64,000 nt of DNA from Hyphomicrobium_A sp964493785 (lineage in GTDB: Bacteria; Pseudomonadota; Alphaproteobacteria; Rhizobiales; Hyphomicrobiaceae). Positions 24,105 to 33,428 of this stretch are shown one piece after another (position 1 is the stretch's first letter; the number at the start of each line of letters is the position of its first letter). A program made the position numbers and the translations under genes. Location: contig CAZBPM010000005.1 in assembly GCA_964493785.1 (NCBI GenBank), positions 124,001 through 188,000 of the forward strand, written 5' to 3'. A model generated the notes under the pieces. The model did no database searches. It saw nothing but the letters and a program-made list of their open reading frames with translations, and was not told where the DNA came from.

Positions 24105-24752
24105 ATGCTCAAAGAAAGCTCCCTTGATCCCAGTAAGGCGCGGCTGCGCAAAGTGGTGCCGGCTGGCGCCTATTTCCTCGACGTGGTGAGGAAGGGCGAG
24201 ACGGTGCGGCTGGTCGACCTTGAGGGCAACCAGGCGGCCGATACGCTGTTCTTCAACGCCGACGAGCCGCACGAGCGCTATTCGGCGGTCGATACCATTC
24301 GCGAGCAGGCGAATGTCTATATCAGCGTCGGCACGACGATCCGTTCGGATCTCAGCCGGCCGATGCTGCAGGTGACTGCCGACACTGTAGGGCGGCACGA
24401 TACGCTCGGCGGCGCGTGCGCGACCGAGAGCAATACGGTGCGCTACGCACTTGAAAAGAAAACGATGCATGCGTGCCGGGATTCGTATCTGCTCGCGGTG
24501 GCGGAGAACGAGCACCTGGGGCTGTCGAAGCGCGATATCGGCCATAACATCAACTTCTTCATGAACGTGCCGATCACCCCGGACGGGGGGCTGACCTTCG
24601 CCGACGGCGTGTCGGGTCGGGGCAAGTACGTCGAGATGGAGGCGATGATGAACGTTATCGTGCTGATCTCGAACTGTCCGCAGCTCAACAATCCCTGCAA
24701 TGCCTACAACCCGACGCCGATTGAGGTGGTGGTGTGGGGCGAGGGGAGCTGA
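24105..24752 (+). CDS. DUF1989 protein, urea-carboxylase-associated 2 (carboxyguanidine deiminase subunit)
   Basis: 215 residues, homologous to the preceding protein. It has VPAGAYFLDVVRKGETVRLV, LEGNQAADTLFFNADE, ERYSAVDTIREQANVY, GRHDTLGGACATESNTVRYA and LISNCPQLNNPCN, with the conserved Cys/His set. I chose ATG 24105 because family members start shortly before the VPAG motif; a GTG at 24087 overlapping the previous stop is possible. The carboxylase start follows four bases after its stop. Function as for its partner: deimination of carboxyguanidine (family knowledge), not tested here. Confidence 0.87.
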   Translation: MLKESSLDPSKARLRKVVPAGAYFLDVVRKGETVRLVDLEGNQAADTLFFNADEPHERYSAVDTIREQANVYISVGTTIRSDLSRPMLQVTADTVGRHDTLGGACATESNTVRYALEKKTMHACRDSYLLAVAENEHLGLSKRDIGHNINFFMNVPITPDGGLTFADGVSGRGKYVEMEAMMNVIVLISNCPQLNNPCNAYNPTPIEVVVWGEGS

Positions 24753-24756
24753 GCGC

Positions 24757-27700
24757 ATGTTTTCAAAAGTCCTGATCGCGAACCGCGGTGCCATCGCAAC
24801 GCGCATCATCCGGACGCTCGACCGCATGGGTGTAGCGAGCGTTGCCGTTTATTCGGAAGCCGATCGCCATGCGGCTCACGTCGCGGCGGCGGGCGAGGCG
24901 GTTGCCATCGGGCCGGCACCGGCAGCGCAGAGCTACCTGCGTGCGGAGGCTATCTTAGAGGCGGCGCGGCAGACCGGCGCCGAGGCAATTCATCCGGGGT
25001 ATGGGTTCTTGTCGGAGAACCCTGATTTTGCCGAGGCGTGTGACGCTGCCGGCATAAAGTTCATCGGCCCGCGGCCGGCGCAGATGCGTGCGTTCGGACT
25101 GAAACACGAGGCGCGTGAGTTGGCGCTGACGGCCGGCGTTCCGCTGGCGCCGGGGTCGGGGCTGCTCGCCGATGTCGATGCGGCGCGCAAGGAGGCGGAG
25201 CGCATCGGCTATCCTGTGATGCTGAAGAGCACGGCAGGCGGCGGCGGCATCGGATTGCAGCTCGTGTCGTCGGCGGGTGATCTCGACGCGACATTCGAGC
25301 GGGTGGAGCGTCTGGCACGCAACAACTTCAAAGACGGCGGCGTCTTCCTCGAAAAGTACGTGGCGCGTGGACGGCACATCGAGGTGCAGATCTTCGGCGA
25401 CGGTAAGGGACGCGTGCTGGCGCTTGGCGAACGCGATTGCTCCGCGCAGCGGCGTAATCAGAAGGTGATCGAGGAGACGCCGGCGCCGGGCTTGTCGGAC
25501 GAGGTGCGGCAGGAGCTTTGGTCTACGGCGGTGAGGCTGGGCGAATCCGTCGGTTATGAGAGCGCGGGCACGGTCGAGTTTCTGTACGACAGCGACAGCG
25601 GCGCGTTCTATTTCCTCGAGGTCAATACTCGGCTGCAGGTCGAGCACGGCGTGACCGAGGAAGTGCTCGGAGTAGACCTCGTCGAATGGATGGTGCGGCA
25701 GGCGGCGCGTGAGCTGAAACTGCCGGCTCAGGCCGATATCAAACCGAAGGGCGCGTCGATACAGGTTCGGCTCTACGCCGAGGATCCTGGGCAGGATTTT
25801 CGCCCGAGCTCCGGTCTGCTCACGCATGTGGGGTGGCCGCGAGAAACGCGCGTGGAGACGTGGGTCGCGAGCGGCACGGAGGTGACGCCGTTCTACGATC
25901 CGATGCTGGCGAAGATCATCACGAAGGGCACTGACCGTGCCGAGGCGCTGTCGAAGCTGGGCGAGGCGCTGGAAGAAACCGAGATCGGCGGACTCGAAAC
26001 CAACCTCGCCTATCTGCGTGCGCTGGCGGCATCGGATGTGCTGGCGCGCGGCGAGATGCTGACGCGGACGCTGGCGGAGTTCGACTACAAGCGCTCGACC
26101 ATCGACGTGATCGCGCCGGGTACGCAAACGACGGTACAGGACTGGCCGGGGCGGGTCGGATACTGGAGTGTCGGCGTGCCGCCGTCCGGTCCGATGGACG
26201 ATCTTTCGTTTCGGCTGGCCAACCGCATCGTCGGCAATGCGCCGGGCGCGGCGGGGCTGGAGATCACCCTCTCCGGGCCGACGCTGAAGTTCAACGTCGC
26301 CGCCGTCGTGGCGATTGCCGGAGCGGAGGCGCCGGCGAGCGTCGACGGGCGGCCGGTCAGCTATCATGAGCCGATCACGATACGCGCGGGCGAGACGCTG
26401 ATCATTGGTACGGCGGCGTCGGCAGGCGCGCGCATCTACCTCGCTATGCGTGGCGGGGTCGACGTGCCCGCTTATCTCGGCAGTGCGTCGACGTTTACGC
26501 TGGGCCGATTCGGTGGTCACGGCGGACGTGCGCTGCGTGTCGGTGACGTGCTGCATGTTGGAGATGGGCTGGCCATCGCGCGGCCGGCGTCGCTGCCGAA
26601 GGAGCTGATTCCGGCCATCGTGCGCGAGTGGGAGATCGGCGTTCTCTACGGGCCTCATGGGGCACCCGACTTTTTCACCGACGACGACATCGCGACATTC
26701 TTCGCCACCGCGTGGGAGGTTCACTACAACTCGAACCGAACCGGCGTGCGCCTCATCGGACCAAAGCCGCAGTGGGCCCGGACCGATGGCGGCGAAGCGG
26801 GCCTGCATCCGTCCAACATCCACGACAACGCCTATGCGATCGGCGCGGTGGACTTCACCGGCGACATGCCAGTCATCCTGGGGCCCGATGGTCCCTCGCT
26901 CGGCGGCTTTGTGTGCCCTGTGACGATCGTCGCGGCGGAGCTGTGGAAGCTTGGGCAGCTGCGGTCGGGCGACAAGGTGCGGTTCAAGCGGCTTGCTCCC
27001 GCCGAGGCATACGAGCGGGAAGCGCGGCAGATCGCGGAGATCGAAACGCTGAAGCCGATTGCGGCGGTGCCGGCGGCGAAGGCGCAGATGCTCGGCGCCG
27101 ACGATTGCATCGTCGAGAGCCGGGAGGCATCTGGGTCGCTGCCGCGTGTGGTTTACCGGCGTGCGGGCGACAAATATCTGCTCGTAGAGTACGGGCCGAT
27201 CGAGCTCGACCTGGAACTGCGCTTTCGCGTGCACGTGCTGATGACGGCGCTAGAGCGTCGCGGTCTCGAAGGCATCATCGACCTGACGCCGGGCATTCGG
27301 TCGCTGCAGGTGCATTACGACAGCCGCGCACTGCCGCTCGCGAGCCTTCTGCAGGAGCTATCCAGCATTGAAGACGCGATGGGCGACAGCGATGCGATGG
27401 AGGTGCCGTCGCGCATCGTGCACATGCCGTTGTCGTGGGACGATGCGGCAACGCAGCTTGCCGTTGAAAAATACATGCAGTCGGTGCGCGCGGATGCGCC
27501 ATGGTGTCCGTNNNNNNNNNNACATCGAGTTCATCCGGCGCATCAACGGGCTGGGCAGCGTCGAAGACGTGAAGAAGATCGTGTTCGAGGCGAGCTATCT
27601 CGTGCTCGGGCTCGGCGACGTCTATCTCGGCGCGCCGGTGGCGACGCCGGTGGATCCGCGGCACAGGCTGGTGACGACCAAGTACAACCCGGCACGCACA

Positions 27701-28387
27701 TGGACGCCGGAAAACGCGGTGGGCATCGGCGGCGCTTATCTGTGCGTCTACGGCATGGAGGGGCCGGGCGGCTATCAGTTCGTCGGGCGCACGTGCCAGG
27801 TGTGGAACACCTATCGCAGCACGACGGAGTTTGTGCCCGGGCATCCCTGGCTGTTGCGGTTCTTCGACCAGATCCGTTTCCACCCGGTGTCGGCGGAAGA
27901 GCTGCTTTCGTTCCGCGACGGCTTTCTCGACGGACGCGTGGCGCTGAGCATCACACCAACGTCGTTCAGCCTCGCCGACTATCGCGCCTTCCTCGAGGCA
28001 AATGGCGACGACATCCGTGCGGTCAAAAGCAAGCAGCAGGCCGCGTTCGAAGCCGAGCGCGGGCGGTGGCAATCGAGCGATCAGGCGGGGGCGTCGGGAG
28101 ATGCAGGGCCGCCGCCGGATCTCGGCGACGATGAGCTTGGTCCGGGGCAAACGGCGATACCAAGCCCGGTGCCTGGAAGCGTTTGGAAGCTTTCGGTTGC
28201 GGCCGGTGCGCGGGTGAGCGCAGGCGACGTGGTGGTCGTGATCGAGTCGATGAAGATGGAGCTGTCGGTTGCGGCCGATCGCGACGGCATCGTGCACGAA
28301 GTTCGCTGCAGCGAAGGACGCGCGGTTGCTCTGGGCCAAACGCTGATCGTGCTCAGCGAAATTGAAGCTGAGGAGGCGGCGCAATGA
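24757..28387 (+). CDS. Urea/guanidine carboxylase, biotin-dependent, about 1,200 aa, interrupted by an assembly gap
   Basis: ATP- and biotin-dependent carboxylase converting urea to allophanate or guanidine to carboxyguanidine. Order: biotin carboxylase (first 450 residues; VLIANRGAIATRII, GGGGIGLQLV, the EVNTRLQVEHGVTE motif), two carboxyltransferase lobes (VQDWPGRVGYWSVGVPP through the region around 27500-28000, with GGAYLCVYGMEGPGGYQFVG) and a biotin carrier domain ending with IESMKMELSV, where the Lys carries biotin. Ten N at 27512-27521 shift the reading frame (frame 1 before, frame 2 after). The residues on either side join well if the missing DNA is a multiple of three, probably three bases. 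The last four bases overlap the hydrolase start. Confidence 0.92.
27512..27521. other. Assembly gap of ten N inside the carboxylase gene
   Basis: The text reads ...CCGT, ten N, ACATCGAG... The upstream frame ends in DAPWCP and the downstream frame begins IEFIRRING; family members have two residues between them. A true gap of three bases would restore the frame, so the N-run is a placeholder rather than a real frameshift. Confidence 0.95.
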
Positions 28388-30165
28388 GCATGTCGCTCGA
28401 CATCGCTACGCTGGCGGCGGCCTACGAGAGCGGGGCGGTGAAGCCGGAAGACGTGATCGGTGAGGTCTTTTCCCGCATCAAAGCGCGCGGCGAGCGGCCG
28501 GTGTGGATCACGTTGGTCAGCGAGGAGGCAGCGCTGGAGCGCGCCCGCTCGGCGCCGCATGGTCCGCTTTACGGTATCCCGTTCGCGGTGAAGGACAACA
28601 TAGATGTCGCCGGACTGCCGACGACGTGCGCCTGTCCGGCGTTCGCCTATACGCCTGAACGGTCGGCCAGGGTGGTGGAGCTGCTGGAAGCGGCGGGCGC
28701 CGTTCTCATCGGCAAGACGAATATGGACCAGTTCGCGACGGGGCTGGTCGGGACGCGATCGCCGTATGGGATTCCGGCGAGCGTATTCAGCGACAAGCAC
28801 GTTTCCGGCGGATCGAGCTCCGGCTCGGCTGTGGCAGTGGCGGCGGGGCTGGTGTCGTTTGCGCTTGGGACGGATACCGCAGGTTCGGGCCGCGTGCCGG
28901 CAGGGTTCAACAACATCGTCGGCCTCAAGCCGACAAAAGGGCTCATCAGCACGCGCGGCGTGGTTCCGGCGTGCCGGACGCAGGATGTCGTTTCCGTGTT
29001 CGCCGGGACTGTGGGCGACGCACACAAGGTGCTGAGCGTCGCGGGAGCATTCGACGGGGAGGACGCATATGCGCGGCCTGCACCGCGATCCATTCTACCG
29101 GAGGCGCTGCCGGAGCGCTTTCGCTTCGGTGTGCCTGCTGGTGGACCTGACTTCCTGGGCGATGATGCTGCAGCGGAGCTCTATGACGAGGCGATCAATC
29201 GGCTCGAGGCGCTGGGCGGGGAGCGCATTCAAATCGATTTCGAGCCGTTCGCTGAAGCGGCGCGCCTACTCTACGAGGGGCCGTGGGTCGCCGAGCGTTT
29301 CGCCGCGATCGACCAGTTCGCTCGCGCGCGTCCCGAGGCCATGAACGAAGTAGTGCGCGAGATCATCTGCGCCGCGACAAAGATCGATGCGGTTTCGGGT
29401 TTCAAGGCGTTCTATCGCCTGGCGGAGCTGACGCGCGCGGCAGAAAGTCAGTGGGCGAAGATGGACGTGATGCTGCTGCCGACGTCGGGCACCATCTACA
29501 CCATCGCCGACGTGCTGGCCGATCCCATCAAGCTCAATTCGAATCTCGGGCTGACGACGAACTTCGTCAACCTGATGGACTTGTCGGCGCTCGCGGTGCC
29601 GGCCGGGTTCAGGGCGAACGGATTGCCATTTGGCGTGACGCTGCTGGCGCGGGCGTTTGAGGACGGGAAGCTGGCGACAGTCGGCGATGCGCTGCATCGT
29701 GCCGTGCCAGCAGCCAGTATCGGGGTTACCGGCGCTGCGCTCCCGGAAGACAGTAAAGTGACACCGCCCACTGTTACCGGTCGCTACCGTGTTGCGGTGG
29801 TTGGAGCGCATCTGACGGGGCAGCCGTTGAATGGTCAGTTGATCGAGAGGCACGCGCGCCTGATCGACACGACGCGCACCGCAGCCGGCTACAGCTTCTA
29901 TGCGTTGCCGGGTACCGTGCCGCCGAAGCCCGGCCTCGTGTTCGACGGCTCGGGGCGCGGCGGGATCGAGGTTGAGATCTGGGAGATGGACGCGGCGGGG
30001 TTCGGCAGCTTCGTAGGCCTCATTCCGGCTCCGCTCGGCATCGGCACGGTGATGCTCGCCGATGGCAGTGCGGTGAAGTGCTTCCTGTGCGAAGCGCACG
30101 CGGTTGCCGGCGCGGAGGACATCACGGCGTTCGGCGGCTGGCGTGCGTGGCTCGCGGCCAAGTGA
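28384..30165 (+). CDS. atzF: Allophanate hydrolase, 593 aa
   Basis: Amidase-signature enzyme hydrolysing allophanate to two ammonia and two CO2. The Ser-Ser-Lys triad is visible: K70 in FAVKDNIDVAG, the cis-Ser in HVSGGSSSGSAV (about 144-146) and the nucleophile S168 in DTAGSGR. The C-terminal domain after about residue 450 (VAVVGAHLTGQPLNGQL, through FLCEAHAV) is the small acyl-modifying domain of full-length allophanate hydrolases. Overlap of four bases with the carboxylase gene shows coupling. It is the last gene of the operon and completes the route from urea or carboxyguanidine to ammonia. Confidence 0.93.
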   Translation: MSMSLDIATLAAAYESGAVKPEDVIGEVFSRIKARGERPVWITLVSEEAALERARSAPHGPLYGIPFAVKDNIDVAGLPTTCACPAFAYTPERSARVVELLEAAGAVLIGKTNMDQFATGLVGTRSPYGIPASVFSDKHVSGGSSSGSAVAVAAGLVSFALGTDTAGSGRVPAGFNNIVGLKPTKGLISTRGVVPACRTQDVVSVFAGTVGDAHKVLSVAGAFDGEDAYARPAPRSILPEALPERFRFGVPAGGPDFLGDDAAAELYDEAINRLEALGGERIQIDFEPFAEAARLLYEGPWVAERFAAIDQFARARPEAMNEVVREIICAATKIDAVSGFKAFYRLAELTRAAESQWAKMDVMLLPTSGTIYTIADVLADPIKLNSNLGLTTNFVNLMDLSALAVPAGFRANGLPFGVTLLARAFEDGKLATVGDALHRAVPAASIGVTGAALPEDSKVTPPTVTGRYRVAVVGAHLTGQPLNGQLIERHARLIDTTRTAAGYSFYALPGTVPPKPGLVFDGSGRGGIEVEIWEMDAAGFGSFVGLIPAPLGIGTVMLADGSAVKCFLCEAHAVAGAEDITAFGGWRAWLAAK

Positions 30166-30180
30166 ACCGGTGCGGGGAGG

Positions 30181-30540
30181 TCAGCGCACGTCAGGTCTAT
30201 CGTGATGGCGCTGGCGGATTTCGATCGCGCTGTGCCGCAGGCCCTCCGGCGCGTCATTCTGATGGTGCTCGTCCCCGGGTGTTTCGAGCGGCATGGTCAT
30301 GATGCCGATGCCCATCGATACGCTGGAGAACGTGATTATGTTGAAGGCGTAGAGCAGCAGAAGCGGAATGAACGGGTTCTGCGCCTCGACGATCAGCTTC
30401 TTCATGCCGGCGAGGTTGCCGAGGAGCATGAGCGAGACAATGGCGACGCCCGCGGCCGCGCCGAGCGCCAAATGCAGGCCGAGGAACCGTAGCAGCGGGG
30501 GGAGCTGCCAGGATCCGCTATCTGCCTCGTGCTCATTCAT
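30181..30540 (-). CDS. Small membrane protein with two to three helices, 119 aa
   Basis: Hydrophobic segments at about residues 18-45 (FLGLHLALGAAAGVAIVSLML) and 55-82 (FIPLLLLYAFNIITF, VSMGIGIMTM), then a polar His/Asp-rich tail (GDEHHQNDAP). No signal peptide and no recognised family. It points toward the end of the nitrogen operon (convergent, 15 bases apart) and is not part of it. Confidence 0.6.
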   Translation of the reverse strand: MNEHEADSGSWQLPPLLRFLGLHLALGAAAGVAIVSLMLLGNLAGMKKLIVEAQNPFIPLLLLYAFNIITFSSVSMGIGIMTMPLETPGDEHHQNDAPEGLRHSAIEIRQRHHDRPDVR

Positions 30541-30701
30541 GGGTTCGCACGCTCTGTCTATGGGTTTGATCGGCCAAATTCGACCCGCTTTTGCTGGGCT
30601 TCAGCGAGGCTAGCGCAAATTGTCGCAGGGTGCCAGCAGCACAAAAGTGCAACGGCCAGTTCGCACCGGCGAATTCCGCCGCGCGTGCCCGCGGCGTCGG
30701 C

Positions 30702-31433
30702 TTACTCGGCGGCGGCGGTCTCCGTTCCGGCCGTTGCGGCGGCGATATCGGCCTTCCAGTCGCGGACCCCCGCAGCGGTGGCCTCATAGACCGCTGCGCC
30801 GATTGCTTCGCCGATGGCCGTATGCTTGCCGGCATAGAGATGCGCGGGATCGCCAATGGGCGAGGCTATGGCGATGCAGTCCGTTCCGGTCCCGGTGATC
30901 GTGACGCCGCCGCGTTCCACTTCGGCGTCGAGAACCGCGGTGGTGCGCGCCTCGGTGGCGATCGAGACGGCTTCGATGAGTGCGCCTTCGGACAGAGGGC
31001 ACGCGACGTGCACCAGAGTGTTGATGGTCCCGGGAAAGACGGGCGGCTGATGCAGACGCATGCCGACGCGCTCGCTGTTCGATACGCCGACGGTGGTGAT
31101 GCAGCGGGCGTGGATGTCCTCGACGTGGGCGTGGGCGGAGCAGTAGCGGCGGATGTCGCGCGAGGTGACGAGTGTGACGGCGTCGTTGAGCCCGGCAGCG
31201 GCGATGCGCGCGCGTATGACATCGCCAGCGTCGATGTCGTCGGGAAGGTCCTGGTTGCGGACCTCGAGCCATGCGACGCGGCGTGCGACCTGTAAGCCGG
31301 GGCGCAGCATCGACCAGCTCAGGATGCGCTGGGGAGCGCTGAAGGCGACGACGATGAATGGCCGATCGAGAGTGATGGAGAACGGCTCGTCCATGTCGTC
31401 AAGGGCTCCGGCGCCTGTGGCGTCGCTTGTCAT
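30702..31433 (-). CDS. cbiZ: Adenosylcobinamide amidohydrolase CbiZ, 243 aa
   Basis: CbiZ cleaves the aminopropanol linker of adenosylcobinamide (and of pseudocobalamin-type corrinoids) to adenosylcobyric acid for salvage. Family signs: SAPQRILSWSMLRPGLQ with VAWLEVRNQDLP early, CITTVGVSNSERVG, GTINTLVHVACPLSEGA in the middle and TGTGTDCIAIASP late. The C-terminal Ala/Glu tail is unconserved. The first residues to Met14 may be untranslated. cobD, whose product acts next on cobyric acid, is 1.6 kb upstream on the same strand, with a LOG gene between. Confidence 0.85.
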   Translation of the reverse strand: MTSDATGAGALDDMDEPFSITLDRPFIVVAFSAPQRILSWSMLRPGLQVARRVAWLEVRNQDLPDDIDAGDVIRARIAAAGLNDAVTLVTSRDIRRYCSAHAHVEDIHARCITTVGVSNSERVGMRLHQPPVFPGTINTLVHVACPLSEGALIEAVSIATEARTTAVLDAEVERGGVTITGTGTDCIAIASPIGDPAHLYAGKHTAIGEAIGAAVYEATAAGVRDWKADIAAATAGTETAAAE

Positions 31434-31486
31434 GGTTTGAATCGCTATGTTGGTGCGGCGGGCTTGGCAAGCCTCAGTTGCTTTGA

Positions 31487-32068
31487 TCAGCGCTCGTTGC
31501 GGCCGATGAGCTTGGCGACGGACGGCGGCTGGTAGGCGAGAAGGGCACTCATGAGCGCGTCCGGCTCGGTCTCGACCATCACCATGTCGCGATGGACGGG
31601 CCGCAGGAATTCCTCGTCGACGACGTGATCGAGGAAGCCCATGAGGCCATCGTAGAAGCCGCTGATATTGAGGAACGCGCAGGGCTTGGCGTGGCTTCCG
31701 AGCTGGGCCCAGGTCCAGACCTCGAAGATTTCCTCGAGTGTGCCGAGGCCGCCGGGCAGTGCGATAAAGGCATCGGAGAGCTCGGCCATCAAAGCCTTGC
31801 GCTCATGCATGGATGCGACGATGCGGAGGTCGTCGAGGCCGGTATGCGCGACCTCGAGGTCGACGAGGCTGCGCGGGATGACGCCGATGACCTCGCCGCC
31901 TGCTTCGCGCGCAGCATCGGCGACGACGCCCATCAAGCCAATGGATGCGCCACCGTAGACCAAGCCGATGTCGCGCCGGCCCAGCTCGGTACCGAGACGG
32001 GCGGCGGCAAGGCGATATTCGTCACGCCTGCCGGGGCTCGATCCGCAGAAGACGCAAACTCGGCGCAT
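31487..32068 (-). CDS. LOG family protein (TIGR00730 type), 193 aa
   Basis: Rossmann-fold phosphoribohydrolase-like protein, recognised by VCVFCGSSPG at the start, LVYGGASIGLMG, and the catalytic/nucleotide PGGLGTLEEIFEVWTW segment. Relatives release cytokinin or other nucleobases from nucleoside monophosphates; in most bacteria the physiological substrate is AMP or unknown. The ATG at 32068 was chosen because the conserved fold starts there; longer upstream sequence overlaps cobD and is not conserved-looking. Same strand as cbiZ and cobD. Confidence 0.9.
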   Translation of the reverse strand: MRRVCVFCGSSPGRRDEYRLAAARLGTELGRRDIGLVYGGASIGLMGVVADAAREAGGEVIGVIPRSLVDLEVAHTGLDDLRIVASMHERKALMAELSDAFIALPGGLGTLEEIFEVWTWAQLGSHAKPCAFLNISGFYDGLMGFLDHVVDEEFLRPVHRDMVMVETEPDALMSALLAYQPPSVAKLIGRNER

Positions 32069-32100
32069 GGTGATCTCTCCGCTGGTGGCGGGGCCGAATA

Positions 32101-33078
32101 TCAAAAACCAGCCTGCATGACGAGGGCGAGTGCGGCGATTACCAGCATCTGGATGATGCAGGCGGTTCGGTAGAGCTGCAACGCGCGCCGGATATCGGGC
32201 GCGGCGAGATCGCTCCGGCCCGAGCCCATCCAGCCGTCGGCTACGATGGTGCCCCCGTAGGAGCGCGGGCCGGCGAGGCGCACGTCGAGGGCACCGGCCA
32301 TGGCCGCTTCGGGCCAACCGGCGTTGGGCGAGCGATGATGACGGGCGTCGCGAACGACGGTACGCAGGGCAGCCTTTGCATCGTTGCCGGGCAGTGCGGC
32401 GGCGGCAACGGTGAGCAGCAGCGCGGCTAGGCGCGAAGCCGGTAGGTTGACGACGTCATCCAGCCGCGCGGCGGCCCAGCCGAAGGCGCGATAACGCTCG
32501 CTCTTGTGGCCGATCATGCTGTCGGCGGTGTTGACGGCCTTATATATCGCGGCGCCGGGCAGTCCGCCGACGAGCAGCCAGAAGAGGGGGGCGACGACGC
32601 CGTCCGAGTAGTTTTCGGCGAGGCTTTCTATGGCGGCGCGGCTGATCGCAGCTTCATCGAGGGCGGCAGTGTCGCGGCCGACGATCATGCTGACGGCGCG
32701 ACGACCGGCAGCCAGGCCGCCCTGCTCCAGTCCTTCGGCGACGGCGGCGACGTGCTCGTAAAGGCTGCGCTGGGCGATCAGCGTGCTGGCCAAGGCGCCG
32801 AGGACTAGCGCTGCGATTATGCCCGGGAAAATCCCTCCGACCAGCCGCTCGATGCCGATTGCGACGATGGCGGTCGCCGCGACGACGACGATGAGGCTCA
32901 AGAGACCGTTCGCGCGCCGCCTTGCGAAGGAGAAGTGCGGGGCGTTCCAGCGCTGCTCACACCATGCAATAAGGCGGCCGATCCAGCTCACCGGATGGCC
33001 GATGCGCGCGTAGAGCCATTGCGGGTATCCGAAGGCGGCGTCGAGCGACAGGGCGACCAAGGATGTGAGGCAGTGCAT
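32101..33078 (-). CDS. cobD: Adenosylcobinamide-phosphate synthase CobD/CbiB, 325 aa
   Basis: Integral membrane enzyme attaching aminopropanol (phosphate) to adenosylcobyric acid. It has the family motifs HPVSWIGRLIAWCEQRWN, ESLAENYSDGVVAPLFW, YKAVNTADSMIGHKSERYRAFG and RLDDVVNLPASRLAALL, and four to five membrane segments. With cbiZ downstream, it can return cobinamide to the cobalamin pathway. The remaining cobalamin genes are not in this window. Confidence 0.93.
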   Translation of the reverse strand: MHCLTSLVALSLDAAFGYPQWLYARIGHPVSWIGRLIAWCEQRWNAPHFSFARRRANGLLSLIVVVAATAIVAIGIERLVGGIFPGIIAALVLGALASTLIAQRSLYEHVAAVAEGLEQGGLAAGRRAVSMIVGRDTAALDEAAISRAAIESLAENYSDGVVAPLFWLLVGGLPGAAIYKAVNTADSMIGHKSERYRAFGWAAARLDDVVNLPASRLAALLLTVAAAALPGNDAKAALRTVVRDARHHRSPNAGWPEAAMAGALDVRLAGPRSYGGTIVADGWMGSGRSDLAAPDIRRALQLYRTACIIQMLVIAALALVMQAGF

Positions 33079-33142
33079 GTGCGGGCGGTCCGGGCTTTAA
33101 GGCGAGCCCGGTGCTAGCACGGCATTGGCCGGTACAGAACCG

Positions 33143-33403
33143 CTAGCTCGTGCGGGTTCCCGCGAGGCGTTCGCCGGCTTTGGCGCCGAGGTAACCACCG
33201 GCAACGGCGCCAGCCATGAGGATGGCGAGCGAGATCGCGGATTCATCGAGGCCGAGTCCGTTGGTCAGGAAATAGCCGGCGATCGAGCCGATAAGCCCCC
33301 CGATGGTTCCTGTCACGATGGCGACGATTCCACCCGTGGAAAAGCCGATGAGCAATCCGACGATGATGCCGGGATAGAGCGACGGCCAGAAGTGGTCATT
33401 CAT
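33143..33403 (-). CDS. Small glycine-rich membrane protein, 86 aa
   Basis: Two to three hydrophobic segments (LYPGIIVGLLIGFSTGGIV, TGTIGGLIGSIAGYFL, SLAILMAGAVAGGYLGA), Gly-rich as in small bacterial membrane proteins with a glycine-zipper look. The frame is open upstream into hemN, but the ATG at 33403 gives a clean start. Last gene of the hemerythrin-safE-hemN unit, 25 bases after hemN. Function unknown. Confidence 0.65.
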   Translation of the reverse strand: MNDHFWPSLYPGIIVGLLIGFSTGGIVAIVTGTIGGLIGSIAGYFLTNGLGLDESAISLAILMAGAVAGGYLGAKAGERLAGTRTS

Positions 33404-33428
33404 GGTGGTGGTGCTCCCCTCGTCGGAA

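Noticed and set aside
24955..27234. 759-residue minus-strand open frame inside the carboxylase gene
   Set aside because: It is a long antisense shadow typical of high-GC DNA, rich in Arg and His with no domain, opposite a well-recognised enzyme.
27512..28387. Carboxylase split into two genes or a frameshifted pseudogene
   Set aside because: The frame change coincides exactly with an N-run, and protein homology continues across it. This is an assembly artefact.
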